From Inquilinus ginsengisoli_A (GTDB lineage Bacteria > Pseudomonadota > Alphaproteobacteria > DSM-16000 > Inquilinaceae), in the NCBI RefSeq assembly GCF_031453975.1, contig NZ_JAVDPW010000010.1, positions 1 to 64,000 of the forward strand: a stretch of DNA of 64,000 nt. The letters run 5' to 3'. How positions within the stretch are numbered: the stretch's first letter is position 1; each line of letters begins with the position of its first letter. Under the pieces are notes generated by a model. The model had not been told where the DNA came from and did no database searches. It saw only the letters and a list, made by a program, of their open reading frames with translations. Both the position numbers and the translations under genes were made by a program. Below, piece by piece: positions 43,533 to 53,278 of this stretch.

Positions 43533-44822
43533 TCAGCCGGCCTTCTTGAGATAGGCGGCCAGGGCCGCGCCGAAGCGCCGCACCTCCTCGACCGTGTTGT
43601 AGTGGACCATGGAGACGCGCAGGGCGCCGGTCGCCATGCTCAGCCCCAGCCGCTTCATCAGCCGCGGCGCGTACATGTGCCCGTCGCGGATGCCGATGCC
43701 GGCGTCGGACATGGCGTCGGCGATCGCCTGCGGCGAATGGCTGCCGATGTTGAAGCAGATCGTCGGCACCCGGTCGCCGACCCGGGCCTCGTCCGCGATG
43801 CCGTAGATGGTGGCGCCGCAGCCCTTCAGCACCCGCAGCATCTCGCGCGACAGCGTCGCCTCATAGGCGCGGACCGCGGTCATCGCCGCCACGATGTCGA
43901 CGCGGCGGGATCCGGTCGACGGGCCGGTGAAGCCGCGGCCGAGCGATTCGAGGTATTTCACCGACGCGCTCATGCCGGCGACGTTCTCGTAGATGAAGGT
44001 GCCGGCCTCGATCTTGTAGGGCGGCTCGTCCGGGATGAAATCCTCGCGGAAGGTCGGCAGGCGCTTCAGCGCGTCGAAGCGGCCCCACAGGAAGCCCATA
44101 TGCGGCGAGAAGTTCTTGTAGCCGGAGCAGACGAGGTAGTCGCAGCCCCAGGCCTGGACGTCGATCAGCCCGTGCGGGCCGTAATGGACGCAGTCGACGA
44201 ACACCTCGGCCCCGGCGGCATGCGCCAGCTCGGCCACCGCCGCGACATCGACGATCGAGCCGATCGAATGGGCGGTCACGGTGCAGGCGACCAGCCGGGT
44301 GCGCGACGACAGCAGCGGCTTCAGGTCCTCGGCGTGGAGGTTGCCGTCCTCGCGCATCCGCCACCACGCGAACTTCGCGCCCATCTTCTCCAGCGCCAGC
44401 CAGGTGGCGATGTTGGCGTCGTGGTCCATGTCGGTGACGATGATCTCGTCGCGCTCCTCCAGCATCTGGCCGATGCCGAGGCTGACCAGCCGGATGAAGG
44501 AGGTGGCGTTCATGCCGAAGGAGATCTCGGCCGGGCTGTACGCGTTGACCAGCAGCCCGACGCTCTCGCGGGCCTCGGCCACTGACTGGTCGACGGCGCG
44601 GCTCTTGTCGTAGCGGCCGCCGCGCTGGACATTGTGGTCGACTAGGTGGTGGGTCACGGCGTCGAGCACGCTCTGCGGGATCTGCGCGCCGGCGGCGTTG
44701 TCGAGGAAGATGAAACCCTCGGCCTCGGCCTGGCGCAGCGCCGGGAACAGGGAGCGGACCGTCTCGATCGGGAACGGCGCTGCGGCCGGGGTCTGGGAAG
44801 CCGTGGTCTGGGCAAGGGGCAC
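43533..44822 (-). CDS. Cysteine desulfurase-like class V PLP enzyme lacking the catalytic cysteine
   Basis: This is a 429-residue enzyme from a GTG at 44822 with AGGAGA upstream. PLP-binding features are NATSFIRLVSLGIG, DMDHDANIATWL, VFVDCVHYGPHGL and the lysine in LVCSGYKNFSPHMGFLWG. It looks like the VC1184-type subfamily. Where SufS enzymes have RxGHHCAxP, this protein has IRDGHMYAPRLM, so the catalytic cysteine is a tyrosine and sulfur transfer is unlikely. It probably acts on an amino acid imported by the upstream transporter. Confidence 0.8.
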   Translation of the reverse strand: MPLAQTTASQTPAAAPFPIETVRSLFPALRQAEAEGFIFLDNAAGAQIPQSVLDAVTHHLVDHNVQRGGRYDKSRAVDQSVAEARESVGLLVNAYSPAEISFGMNATSFIRLVSLGIGQMLEERDEIIVTDMDHDANIATWLALEKMGAKFAWWRMREDGNLHAEDLKPLLSSRTRLVACTVTAHSIGSIVDVAAVAELAHAAGAEVFVDCVHYGPHGLIDVQAWGCDYLVCSGYKNFSPHMGFLWGRFDALKRLPTFREDFIPDEPPYKIEAGTFIYENVAGMSASVKYLESLGRGFTGPSTGSRRVDIVAAMTAVRAYEATLSREMLRVLKGCGATIYGIADEARVGDRVPTICFNIGSHSPQAIADAMSDAGIGIRDGHMYAPRLMKRLGLSMATGALRVSMVHYNTVEEVRRFGAALAAYLKKAG

Positions 44823-44860
44823 GGGGAGTCTCCTGGGAAAGGTCCGGGGCGCGGGCCGGG

Positions 44861-45538
44861 TCAGCGGCGGGCGGCCTGGCGTTTGCTGCGCTCCTCGAGA
44901 TGGCCGATCAGGCGGACGAGGGGCCAGAGGAAGGCGAGGTAGATGATGGCGGCGCCGATCAGCGGCGTCGGATTGGCCATCTGCGCCTGGGCGTCGGTCG
45001 CCTGCTTCAGCAGGTCGGGCATGGCGACGACGGAGGCCAGGGCGGTGTCCTTGTAGACCGCGACGCAGTTGCTGGTCAGCGGCGGGATGATGACGCGCAC
45101 CGCCTGCGGCAGGATCACCTTGCGCATGGCCAGCCAGAACGGCAGGCCCAGCGCCGACGATGCCTCGAACTGGCCGCGCGGGATGCTTTCGATGCCGGCG
45201 CGGCACACCTCCGCCGTGAACGCCGCCAGCACCATCGACAAGGCGAGGGTGGCGGAGACGAAGGAGGACAGGCGGATACCGACGAAGGGCAGGGCGTAGT
45301 AGATCAGGATCAGCACCACCAGGATCGGCAGCGCGCGGAACATGTCGATGTAGCCGACGGCGAGCAGCCGCAGCGGCCGCGGGGCGTAGAGCCGCACCAG
45401 GCAGACCAGCAGCCCGGCCAGGGTGCCGATGACGATGCTGGTGCAGCCCAGGAGGACGGTGTTCCACAGCCCGCGCAGCAGGATCGGGAACGACCGCACC
45501 AGCACCGGCCAGTTGAAGAAGGTGTCGAAGATGTCCAT
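44861..45538 (-). CDS. Polar amino acid ABC transporter permease
   Basis: This 225-residue His/Glu/Gln-type permease starts FFNWPVLVRSFPILLRGLWN. The RALPILVVLILIYYALP segment and the EAA-type loop (GQFEASSALGLPFWLAMRKV) are typical of the family, as is PPLTSNCVAVYKDTALASVV. It is paired with the binding protein at 45606-46397. No second permease and no ATPase gene is in this operon, so an ATPase must be supplied from elsewhere. Confidence 0.88.
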   Translation of the reverse strand: MDIFDTFFNWPVLVRSFPILLRGLWNTVLLGCTSIVIGTLAGLLVCLVRLYAPRPLRLLAVGYIDMFRALPILVVLILIYYALPFVGIRLSSFVSATLALSMVLAAFTAEVCRAGIESIPRGQFEASSALGLPFWLAMRKVILPQAVRVIIPPLTSNCVAVYKDTALASVVAMPDLLKQATDAQAQMANPTPLIGAAIIYLAFLWPLVRLIGHLEERSKRQAARR

Positions 45539-45605
45539 GGTCCGGCCCGGCTGGCGCGGCGGGAGGGCCGGGCATGCCGCCCGGCCCCGGCGTCGTCGGT
45601 TGCGG

Positions 45606-46397
45606 CTACTGGGCCTGCGGGATCGGCCCCGGCACCACGGTGCTGGTGCCGGCCTCGGGGTCGACCCCGAACCACTTCTTGTGGATCGCAGCCATGGTGC
45701 CGTCGGTCTTCATCGCCGAGATGGCGTCGTTCACCTTGGTCAGCAGCGGGTGGCCCTTGCGCGCCATCATGGCGAAATGCTCGCCGGTGGGGATGCGCAG
45801 CAGGATCTTCAGGCCGGGCATCTGCTTGATCGCGTATTGCAGGCCCGAGATCTCGCTGGCGCCGAAATCGACCCGGCCGTTCTGGACCTCCATCAGCAGG
45901 TCCTGCTGGGCGTTGTAGCCCTTGACCTCGGTGATGCCGAGCTTCTCGCCATTGGCCTTGGCCCAGGCCTCGCCGGTCGACCCGGACAAGACGCCGACGA
46001 TCTTGCCCTTGAGGTCGTCGAGCGAATGGATCGGCGATGTCGGCACGCCGAACACCGTGCCGTCGCTGTCGTAGTAGGACTGGGTGAAGGACTGGTTCTG
46101 CAACCGCTCGTTGTTGACCGAGATCGACGAGATGGCGAAGTCGATGCGGCCGGAGCTGGTGGCGGCGAACAGGGCCTGGAAGCCCAGGTCCTGGAACTCG
46201 ACGTCGACGCCGATGCGCTTCGCGACCTCTTTCGCCAGGTCGACCTCGAAGCCTTCGAAGGCGCCGCTGTCGGTCTTGTACTCCCAGGGCGGATTGGCCG
46301 GGTAGGCGCCGACGACGATCGTCTCGGCCAGGGCCGGCGACGCGGCGGCGACGCCGAGCGCGATCAGGACGCCCATGCGGGCCAGGCATTTCATCAT
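45606..46397 (-). CDS. Polar amino acid ABC transporter substrate-binding protein
   Basis: This 263-residue periplasmic protein of SBP family 3 has a signal (MMKCLARMGVLIALGVAAASPALA) and a mature start ETIVVGAYPANPPWEYKT. The family pattern GFEVDLAKEVAKRIGVDVEF is clear, as is RIDFAISSISVNNERLQNQS with YYDSDGTVFGV. ATG 46397 has AGGAGG six bases upstream. It heads the operon and lies behind a candidate GntR operator. The ligand is an amino acid or amino-acid derivative, unknown in detail. Confidence 0.9.
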   Translation of the reverse strand: MMKCLARMGVLIALGVAAASPALAETIVVGAYPANPPWEYKTDSGAFEGFEVDLAKEVAKRIGVDVEFQDLGFQALFAATSSGRIDFAISSISVNNERLQNQSFTQSYYDSDGTVFGVPTSPIHSLDDLKGKIVGVLSGSTGEAWAKANGEKLGITEVKGYNAQQDLLMEVQNGRVDFGASEISGLQYAIKQMPGLKILLRIPTGEHFAMMARKGHPLLTKVNDAISAMKTDGTMAAIHKKWFGVDPEAGTSTVVPGPIPQAQ

Positions 46398-46497
46398 GGT
46401 CAGCCTCCTCTGTTTTCTGCGGTCCAAGCGACGGTTTATTGGCTCTTTGTTTCCGCTCTCGCGGCTGCTTTCGCCTGATGGGCGATGCAGCTTTGTT

Positions 46498-46511
46498 TGA
46501 TCATGTGATCA
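46498..46511. promoter_or_regulatory. Candidate GntR operator upstream of the amino-acid importer operon
   Basis: TGATCATGTGATCA is two TGATCA half-sites with a 2-base gap, lying about 100 bases before the binding-protein start. A similar half-site (CTGATCAA) follows at 46525-46532. The same 14-base pattern occurs upstream of the GntR gene itself at 47332-47345. GntR/FCD proteins commonly bind such short symmetrical sites. Confidence 0.65.
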
Positions 46512-46593
46512 CGGATAGGGGGCCCTGATCAACCGGAATTGCTTTAACCTTAAACCTTCACCAGCCGATGATGCCGTGCCTCAGCGGAGCCGT

Positions 46594-47310
46594 TCAGGCC
46601 GGCGCCGCCGCCTTCGCCTCCGCTTCGTCCGGGCAGAGCGTCCGCAGCAGGTCCTGGGTGGTGCGGATGTCGGCGATGATCTCCTCGCGGGCCCGCGCCG
46701 CGTCGCCGTGGCGCAGGGCGGCGATGATGGCGTGGTGATGGCCGGTGTAGGGCGCCAGGGTGCCGGCCCGCAGCATCGGTTCGACATGGGCCGACAGCCG
46801 GCGCATGTAGGGCCCGAACCGCAGCCATAGCGTCTCGATCAGCTGGATCAGCACGTCCGAGCCGGAGGCGCGGTAGATGGTGAAGTGGAACTGGCGGTTC
46901 TTGTCCAGCATGTCGTAGGGGCTGGCGTGCCGGGCGATCCGCTCCTGCTCCAGCACCGCGGCGTGCAGCAGCTCGATGTCGGCGGCGGTGACCCGGGCGG
47001 CGCCCAGCTCGGTCGCCAGGCCTTCGATGGCGATGCGGGCGCGGCAGAGGTCGTCCAGCCGCGCCCGGGTCACGATCGGCACCCGGGCCGACCCGTTCGG
47101 CGCGATCTCCACCGCATTCTCCGCCCCCAGCCGGCGCAGCGCCTCGCGCACCGGCATGTGGCTGGTGCCGAAGGCCTCGGCCAGCGACGCGATGGTCATC
47201 ACCTGGCCGGGGTCGAACCGGCCGGTCATCAGCGCGTGCCGCAGCTGCTGGTGCACGCCGTCCTGAATGGTCAGCCGCGACAGGATCGGCTCCAGCCCCG
47301 TATCGGCCAT
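46594..47310 (-). CDS. GntR-family regulator, FCD subfamily
   Basis: This 238-residue regulator has an N-terminal winged helix (GQVMTIASLAEAFGTSHMPV then REALRRLGAENAVEI). A C-terminal helical FCD ligand domain has metal-site residues in the segments KNRQFHFTIYRASGS and PYTGHHHAIIAAL. FCD regulators sense small acids and usually repress the neighbouring catabolic genes. It is encoded on the same strand just downstream of its own operator and upstream of the importer operon, so it probably controls both. The effector is unknown. Confidence 0.88.
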   Translation of the reverse strand: MADTGLEPILSRLTIQDGVHQQLRHALMTGRFDPGQVMTIASLAEAFGTSHMPVREALRRLGAENAVEIAPNGSARVPIVTRARLDDLCRARIAIEGLATELGAARVTAADIELLHAAVLEQERIARHASPYDMLDKNRQFHFTIYRASGSDVLIQLIETLWLRFGPYMRRLSAHVEPMLRAGTLAPYTGHHHAIIAALRHGDAARAREEIIADIRTTQDLLRTLCPDEAEAKAAAPA

Positions 47311-47331
47311 CGATGTCGGTCCCCACGGCTT

Positions 47332-47345
47332 TGATCAAATGAGCA
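47332..47345. promoter_or_regulatory. Candidate GntR autoregulatory operator
   Basis: TGATCAAATGAGCA matches the site at 46498-46511 with one arm change and two spacer changes. It lies about 20 bases upstream of the GntR start, where binding would block transcription of the regulator, and it is also on the upstream side of the divergent acyl-CoA ligase gene. Confidence 0.6.
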
Positions 47346-47414
47346 AGCTGAGCCTATTGCATCAGCAGGGTTCGTCAAGCCTGGGCGGCCGGCATCAGCT
47401 AGCGACTGAATCCC

Positions 47415-47430
47415 GGTTACGCCGGTAACC
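47415..47430. promoter_or_regulatory. 16-base inverted repeat between divergent gntR and acyl-CoA ligase
   Basis: GGTTAC and GTAACC flank GCCG to give a perfect 16-base dyad within the 313-base gap between the GntR gene and the ligase gene. It could be an operator of a second regulator or a small hairpin. The rest of the gap has one further GC hairpin at about 47562-47582 and no clear promoter. Confidence 0.4.
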
Positions 47431-47623
47431 CGTTTCTGCGGCGCTGACATCATTCGGCAGTCCCGGGGCGCCAATTTCTCGTCACAGCGAGAGACGCCGC
47501 GTGTCCTGGCGCTGAACTGATCGGCCGGACACTGCCCTCCGATCTCGCTCAGAACTTAACTCTGCTGCCGGGCGGCGAAGACCGCCGCCCTGAAACCTTC
47601 ATGTTTGTCGTTTGGAGAGTCGA

Positions 47624-49137
47624 ATGACTTTCACGCCTATCGCAGCGCTGCGCCACAGTGCCGAAACGCAGCCGGACAGCGTGGCCTTCGTCAGCGGCGA
47701 GGACACCTGGACCTATCAGCGGCTGGCGCAGGAGGCCGGCGACCTGGCCCTCGGCATTGCCGCCCGGGGTGTCCGGCCGGGCGACCGCGTCGTCCTGCAC
47801 ATGGTGAACCGGCCCGAGATGGTCGTCGCCTACTACGCCTGCTTCCTGGTCGGCGCGATCGCGGTGCCGTTCCGCACCGCGTTCAAGGCGGCGGAGCTGA
47901 TCCCGCTGCTGGAGCGGCTGCGGCCCGCCCTCTACATCGGCGATGCCGATCTCTATGCGCGCATCGCCGCCGTCGACCGCGCGGTTCTCGCCTCGGACCG
48001 GCGTTTCGTCATCGGGGCCGGCGCCGATGACGGGCGGGCGCAGCCCTGGACGGTGCTGTTCGGCGACACCAACGGCGCGCCGGTGCCCGACACCGTCGAC
48101 GCCCACGCCCCCGCGGTGCTGATCACCACCTCCGGCACCACCGGCCAGCCCAAGCTGGTGATCCACACCCCGTCCACCCTGGGGGCCGGCGCTGAGTCGC
48201 TGGCGAATTGGGGGCTCGACGGCAGCCACGTCGCGGTCATGGCCACGGCGATGGGCCATGCCAGCGGCCTGTTCACCTTCCTGGGCTATGTCAGGTTCGG
48301 CGTGCCGTTCATCCTGCTCGACCGCTTCGACCCCGACGTCGTGCTGGACGTGGTCGAGCGTCATCGCTGCACCTGGCTTCTGGCGATGCCCTACATGTTC
48401 GGCCTCCTGTTCGAACGGCAGAAGGTCCAGCCGCGCAACGTCGCGTCGCTGCGCAGCTGCATCACCGGCGGCGACGTCTGCCCGCAGCAGCTGCAGGACC
48501 AGTTCCCGGCGGTGTTCGGCTGCCCGCTGCATTCGATCTGGGCCGCGACCGAGACCATCGCCGCGATGGCCTACCGGCCGGTGTCCGGCCCGGCCTGCCG
48601 GATCGTGAAGGGCGCGCAGGTGCGCCTGGTCGACGACCGCGGCCTGCCGGTGCGGCGCGGCGAGATCGGCGAGCTCCTGGTGCGGGGTCCCGATGTCAGT
48701 ATCGGCTACTGGGCCGGGCCGGGCGCGGTCGAAGGCGCGCCGCGGCACGGCTGGTACCAGACCGGCGACCTGATGCGGCAGGATGAGGCCGGCGATCTCT
48801 GGTTCGTGTCGCGCAAGAAGGAGCTGATCATCCGCGGCGGCACCAACATCTCCCCGGTCGAGATCGAGGAGGCCCTGGCCGCCCATCCCGCCGTCAGGAC
48901 CGCCGCGGCGGTCGGCGTCGCCGATGCGGTGCTGGGCCAGCGGGTGGCGGGCTTCGTGCAGCTCGAGCCCGGTGCGCGCACCACCTCCCGGGAGATCCTG
49001 GCCGATGTGACGGCGCGGCTGGCCGACTACAAGGTCCCGGAATGGCTCGAGATCGTCGAGGAGATCCCGCGCAACAACCTCGGCAAGATCGACCGCCGGT
49101 CGCTGCTGATGATGATCGAGCAGTTGAAGGGAGCGGC

Positions 49138-49141
<4 letters not shown>
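47624..49141 (+). CDS. AMP-dependent acyl-CoA synthetase/ligase (class I adenylate-forming)
   Basis: This 505-residue enzyme has the P-loop TTSGTTGQPKLV, the ATP/Mg region IWAATETIAAMAY, WYQTGDLMRQDEAGDLWFVS and the lid RKKELIIRGGTNISPVEIEE, ending with the catalytic lysine region PRNNLGKIDRRSL. ATG 47624 has GGAGAG just upstream. It converts a carboxylic acid to its CoA thioester. It is divergent from the GntR gene, hence a likely member of the same regulon. Its stop overlaps that of livF by four bases. Confidence 0.88.
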
Positions 49142-49971
<830 letters not shown>

Positions 49972-49972
49972 C

Positions 49973-51256
49973 TCAATACCCCAGCCATTCCGGGCGGCGG
50001 GGCAGGGTGATCTCGCCGACCTTCTCCAGCGCCATGGTGCCGTCGGCCATCAGGGCGGAGACCTCCTTGCCCTGGGTCGCGCCCTTCACATGGCCCTGGT
50101 AGATCGGCACGGTCATCAGGCCGCGATGGTCGGTGGCGGTCCAGGTCGAGGGCAGGCACACCCCCTCCAGCCCGGCCGGCACCCAGTCCTTCTTGTCGTA
50201 CATCGCGTCGCGGATGGCGACGCCGCCGACCGCGCCCTTGGCCTTCGCCGCCTTGATCGCCTCGACCATGTAGGAGGTGGCGCAGACCCCGGCGATGTAG
50301 CTGAGAGGGCGGTAGGCTTGGCCGCCGGAATCGCTGATCTTCGAGATCTCGCGCACCCGGTCCATGCCGGCGCCCTTGTCGGTCCAGATCGCGCCGGTGC
50401 GGACCGCGACCACCACGCCGTCGGCGTTGGCGCCGGCCGCCTTCATGATGTTCTCGTCATAGCCCCAGACATTGGCCACGAACTGCACCTTGGTGCCGGC
50501 GGTGGCGCAGGCGTTGAGCAGCGAGGGGGTCGAGCCGGCGATGTTGGCGATGTAGGCGTAGTTGGCGCCCTTCTCCTTCAGCGTCAGGCATTGCGGCGTG
50601 AAGTCGCCCGGCGCCATGGTGTACTGGATCGGGTCCAGCACCTCGAAGCCCAGCTCCTTCGCGTATTCGTTGCAGGCGACCTTGGGCGAGTTCGGGTAGG
50701 GGTGGTTGTCGCCCATATGCACCCATTTCGGGGTGCCCTGGCCGCCCTTCTTCTTCCAGTCCTCGGCCGCCCATTGCGCCAGGGCGCGGCAGGCGTCGGA
50801 GTAGGAGGGGCCGTAGAAGAAGTTGAACGGCGTCGCCTTGGTCGCCTTCGGCGCCTTGCCGGTCGGGTCGGTCAGCGCCCCGGAATAGGAGCCGGAGAAG
50901 TAGGGGATCTGGTCCTTGCCGATGAACTCGATCAGCGCCTCGGTGTCGGCCGTACCCCAGCCGGCGATCGCCACCACATGCTCGTTGGCCACCAGCCGCT
51001 GGTATTCCGACACCGCCTGCGGCGCCTTGTAGGCGTAGTCGTAGGTCTCGAAGGCGATGCTGTCGCCGTCGACCCCGCCATTTTCGTTCACCCAGTTCAG
51101 CGTGTCGGCGACGCCATCGGCATAGGGCACGCCGATCGAGGCGGTCGGGCCGGTCAGGTCGGCGATGTGGCCGACCGGGATGTCGTCCGCCACAGCCGGT
51201 GCGGCGGCGCAGAGGCCGATGAAAGCGGTGGCGGCGAGCAGGGATCGTCTCGACAT
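49973..51256 (-). CDS. LIV-type ABC transporter substrate-binding protein
   Basis: This is a 427-residue periplasmic protein of the Leu/Ile/Val type I fold with a signal (MSRRSLLAATAFIGLCAAAPAVA). The mature start ADDIPVGHIADLTGPTASIG and YQRLVANEHVVAIAGWGTAD are family motifs. ATG 51256 has GGAGGAGA upstream. The chain is longer than LivJ (about 345) and has several cysteines. Together with the acyl-CoA ligase in the operon it probably binds an aliphatic or aromatic acid rather than leucine. Confidence 0.88.
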   Translation of the reverse strand: MSRRSLLAATAFIGLCAAAPAVADDIPVGHIADLTGPTASIGVPYADGVADTLNWVNENGGVDGDSIAFETYDYAYKAPQAVSEYQRLVANEHVVAIAGWGTADTEALIEFIGKDQIPYFSGSYSGALTDPTGKAPKATKATPFNFFYGPSYSDACRALAQWAAEDWKKKGGQGTPKWVHMGDNHPYPNSPKVACNEYAKELGFEVLDPIQYTMAPGDFTPQCLTLKEKGANYAYIANIAGSTPSLLNACATAGTKVQFVANVWGYDENIMKAAGANADGVVVAVRTGAIWTDKGAGMDRVREISKISDSGGQAYRPLSYIAGVCATSYMVEAIKAAKAKGAVGGVAIRDAMYDKKDWVPAGLEGVCLPSTWTATDHRGLMTVPIYQGHVKGATQGKEVSALMADGTMALEKVGEITLPRRPEWLGY

Positions 51257-51295
51257 CGGTGTCTCCTCCATGGCGGCCGTTCTGTCGCGGCCGGG

Positions 51296-52381
51296 TTAGT
51301 ACGAGAAGGGATACAGCTTCCACCAGGCCTTGATCTGGCGCCAGCGATGGGCCAGCCCGTCCGGCTCGAAGATCAGGAACAGGATGATGGCGACGCCGAC
51401 CGCCATCTCCTTCAGGAAGTTGATGCCGACCCGCAGGTCGAGCGTCTTGTACAGCCAGGTGCCGCGGATCAGCCGCACCAGCCAGTCCATCACATCGGGC
51501 AGCGACACCATGAAGATGGTGCCCAGGATCGACCCCATGATCGAGCCGAGCCCGCCGATGATGACCATGCCGAGGAACTCGATCGATTTGAGGATGGTGA
51601 ACTCCTCGACCGAGACCACCTGCAGGTAATGGGCGTAGAGGGCGCCGCCGACCCCGGCGTAGAAGGCGGCGATGCCGAAGGACAGCACCCGGTACTTGGT
51701 CAGGTTGATGCCCATGATCTCGGCGGCGAGGTAGTGGTCGCGCACCGCCACGAAGGCGCGGCCGTCGCGCGAGCGCATCAGGTTGGTCGCGGCCAGGAAC
51801 AGCAGCACCGCCCAGAACAGCACGACGTAGAAGTAGTTGATGCGGTCGACCTCCCGGCCGAACAGCATCACCGGGGCGGCGGTGGCGCCGGCGACGCCGC
51901 CGGTGAACCAGCCGGCGCGGGCGAAGAAATCCTCGAGGATGACCTGGGCGGCGAGGGTGGCGATGGCGAGGTACAGGCCCTTGATCCGCGCCGCCGGGAT
52001 GCCGAACACCAGCCCGACCCCCGCGGTCAGGATCCCGGCCAGCGGGATGCAGAAGAAGACGGGGATGCCGGTGGTGCGGTTCAGCCAGGCCGAGGCGAAG
52101 GCGCCGAAGCCGAAGAACACGGCATGGCCGATCGAGATCTGGCCGGTGAAGCCGACCAGGATGTTGAGGCCCAGCGCCGCGACCGCGAGGTAACCGATCT
52201 CGATGAAGCTGTCGATCCAGCCCTTGGACAGCCAGCCGAGCTGCACCGCGATCGGCGAGGCCGCCAGCAGCAGCAGGATGACGATGACGCTGCGCCGGCT
52301 GAAGGCGTCGGCGAAGATGGTGGTGTCGGCGCCGTAGCTGGTGCGGAAGTCGCCGCAGGGGCGGGCATAGGCGTTGGCCAT
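51296..52381 (-). CDS. livM: LIV-type ABC transporter permease LivM
   Basis: This 361-residue permease has about nine helices. The family core is GLNILVGFTGQISIGHAVFF with GLYLAIATLAAQVILEDFF and TKYRVLSFGIAAFYAGVGGA, and the C-terminus includes FLGMVIIGGLGSIMGSILG. The ATG at 52381 shares one base with the livH stop (TGATG). The N-terminal 30 residues (YARPCGDFRTSYGADTTIF) are longer than usual. It forms the channel with LivH. Confidence 0.9.
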   Translation of the reverse strand: MANAYARPCGDFRTSYGADTTIFADAFSRRSVIVILLLLAASPIAVQLGWLSKGWIDSFIEIGYLAVAALGLNILVGFTGQISIGHAVFFGFGAFASAWLNRTTGIPVFFCIPLAGILTAGVGLVFGIPAARIKGLYLAIATLAAQVILEDFFARAGWFTGGVAGATAAPVMLFGREVDRINYFYVVLFWAVLLFLAATNLMRSRDGRAFVAVRDHYLAAEIMGINLTKYRVLSFGIAAFYAGVGGALYAHYLQVVSVEEFTILKSIEFLGMVIIGGLGSIMGSILGTIFMVSLPDVMDWLVRLIRGTWLYKTLDLRVGINFLKEMAVGVAIILFLIFEPDGLAHRWRQIKAWWKLYPFSY

Positions 52382-53274
52382 CACATCCGCTCGATGTCTT
52401 TGGTGCCGAACAGGCCGTAGGGCTTGATCATCAGGATCACGATCAGGACGTAGAAGGGGGCGATCTTCAGCATGTTGCCCCAGCCCAGGACCGTGACGTC
52501 GAGCCAGTGGGCGAAATGCTCGAGGATGCCGATGATCAGCCCGCCCACCACCGCGCCGACCACGCTGTCCAGCCCGCCCAGGATCACCGCCGGGAACACC
52601 TTGATGCCGAAGCCGGACAAGGCGGAGGACACGCCGTTGACCACCCCGACCACGATGCCGGCCACCGACGACACCATGGCCGAGATCGCCCAGGCCATGG
52701 CGAACACCTGCTTGACCGAGATGCCCATCGACTGCGCCACCTGCTGGTCGAAGGCGGTGGCGCGCATCGCCAGCCCCATGCGCGAGAATTTGAAGAACCA
52801 GGCGAAGCCGCCCATGATGAACAGGCTGATCGCCATCGACAGGATGTAGACCGTCTGCACCTGCAGCCCGAGGATGTTGACCGACTGGGTCTCGAAGATC
52901 GGCGGGAAGGGCTGGGCCGAGACGCCGAAGATCCAGGCCATCATCGGCTGGAAGATCAGCGACAACCCGATCGTCACCATGATGACGGAGATCACCGGCT
53001 GCCCGATCATCGGCCGCAGCACCACCAGCTGCAGCAGGATGCCGAACACCAGCATGAACACCAGGGTGATGGCGAAGCCGATCACGAAGGGCACCTGGTA
53101 CTTGGTCAGCACCCACCAGCAGATCCAGGCGCCAATCAGCAGGAACTCGCCCTGGGCGAAGTTCACCACCCGGCTGGCCTTGTAGATCAGCACGAAGGAC
53201 ATGGCGACCACGCCGTACAGCGTGCCGACGATGACGCCGTTGACCAGCAGCTGCAGCAGGAAGGAGAGGTTCAT
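52381..53274 (-). CDS. livH: LIV-type ABC transporter permease LivH
   Basis: This 297-residue permease has the pattern VNGVIVGTLYGVVAMSFVLI followed by YKASRVVNFAQGEFLLIGAW near the N-terminus. VAQSMGISVKQVFAMAWAIS and VFPAVILGGLDSVVGAVVGG come later. All are standard LivH landmarks. It begins four bases after the ligase gene's... upstream partner on the minus strand ends at 53279, so the two genes are effectively joined in one transcript. Confidence 0.92.
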   Translation of the reverse strand: MNLSFLLQLLVNGVIVGTLYGVVAMSFVLIYKASRVVNFAQGEFLLIGAWICWWVLTKYQVPFVIGFAITLVFMLVFGILLQLVVLRPMIGQPVISVIMVTIGLSLIFQPMMAWIFGVSAQPFPPIFETQSVNILGLQVQTVYILSMAISLFIMGGFAWFFKFSRMGLAMRATAFDQQVAQSMGISVKQVFAMAWAISAMVSSVAGIVVGVVNGVSSALSGFGIKVFPAVILGGLDSVVGAVVGGLIIGILEHFAHWLDVTVLGWGNMLKIAPFYVLIVILMIKPYGLFGTKDIERM

Positions 53275-53278
53275 CGGC

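Noticed and set aside
43507..43533. Possible solitary arm of the double-hairpin repeat (CCCCGGTCAAGCCCGG)
   Set aside because: It lacks the second arm, the core and the ATGACA end; it may be a decayed fragment but similarity is too short to annotate.
47562..47582. GC hairpin (GGGCGGC...GCCGCCC) before the acyl-CoA ligase gene as a terminator or riboswitch
   Set aside because: The stem is short, has no T run and no conserved aptamer features; chance pairing in GC-rich DNA is likely.
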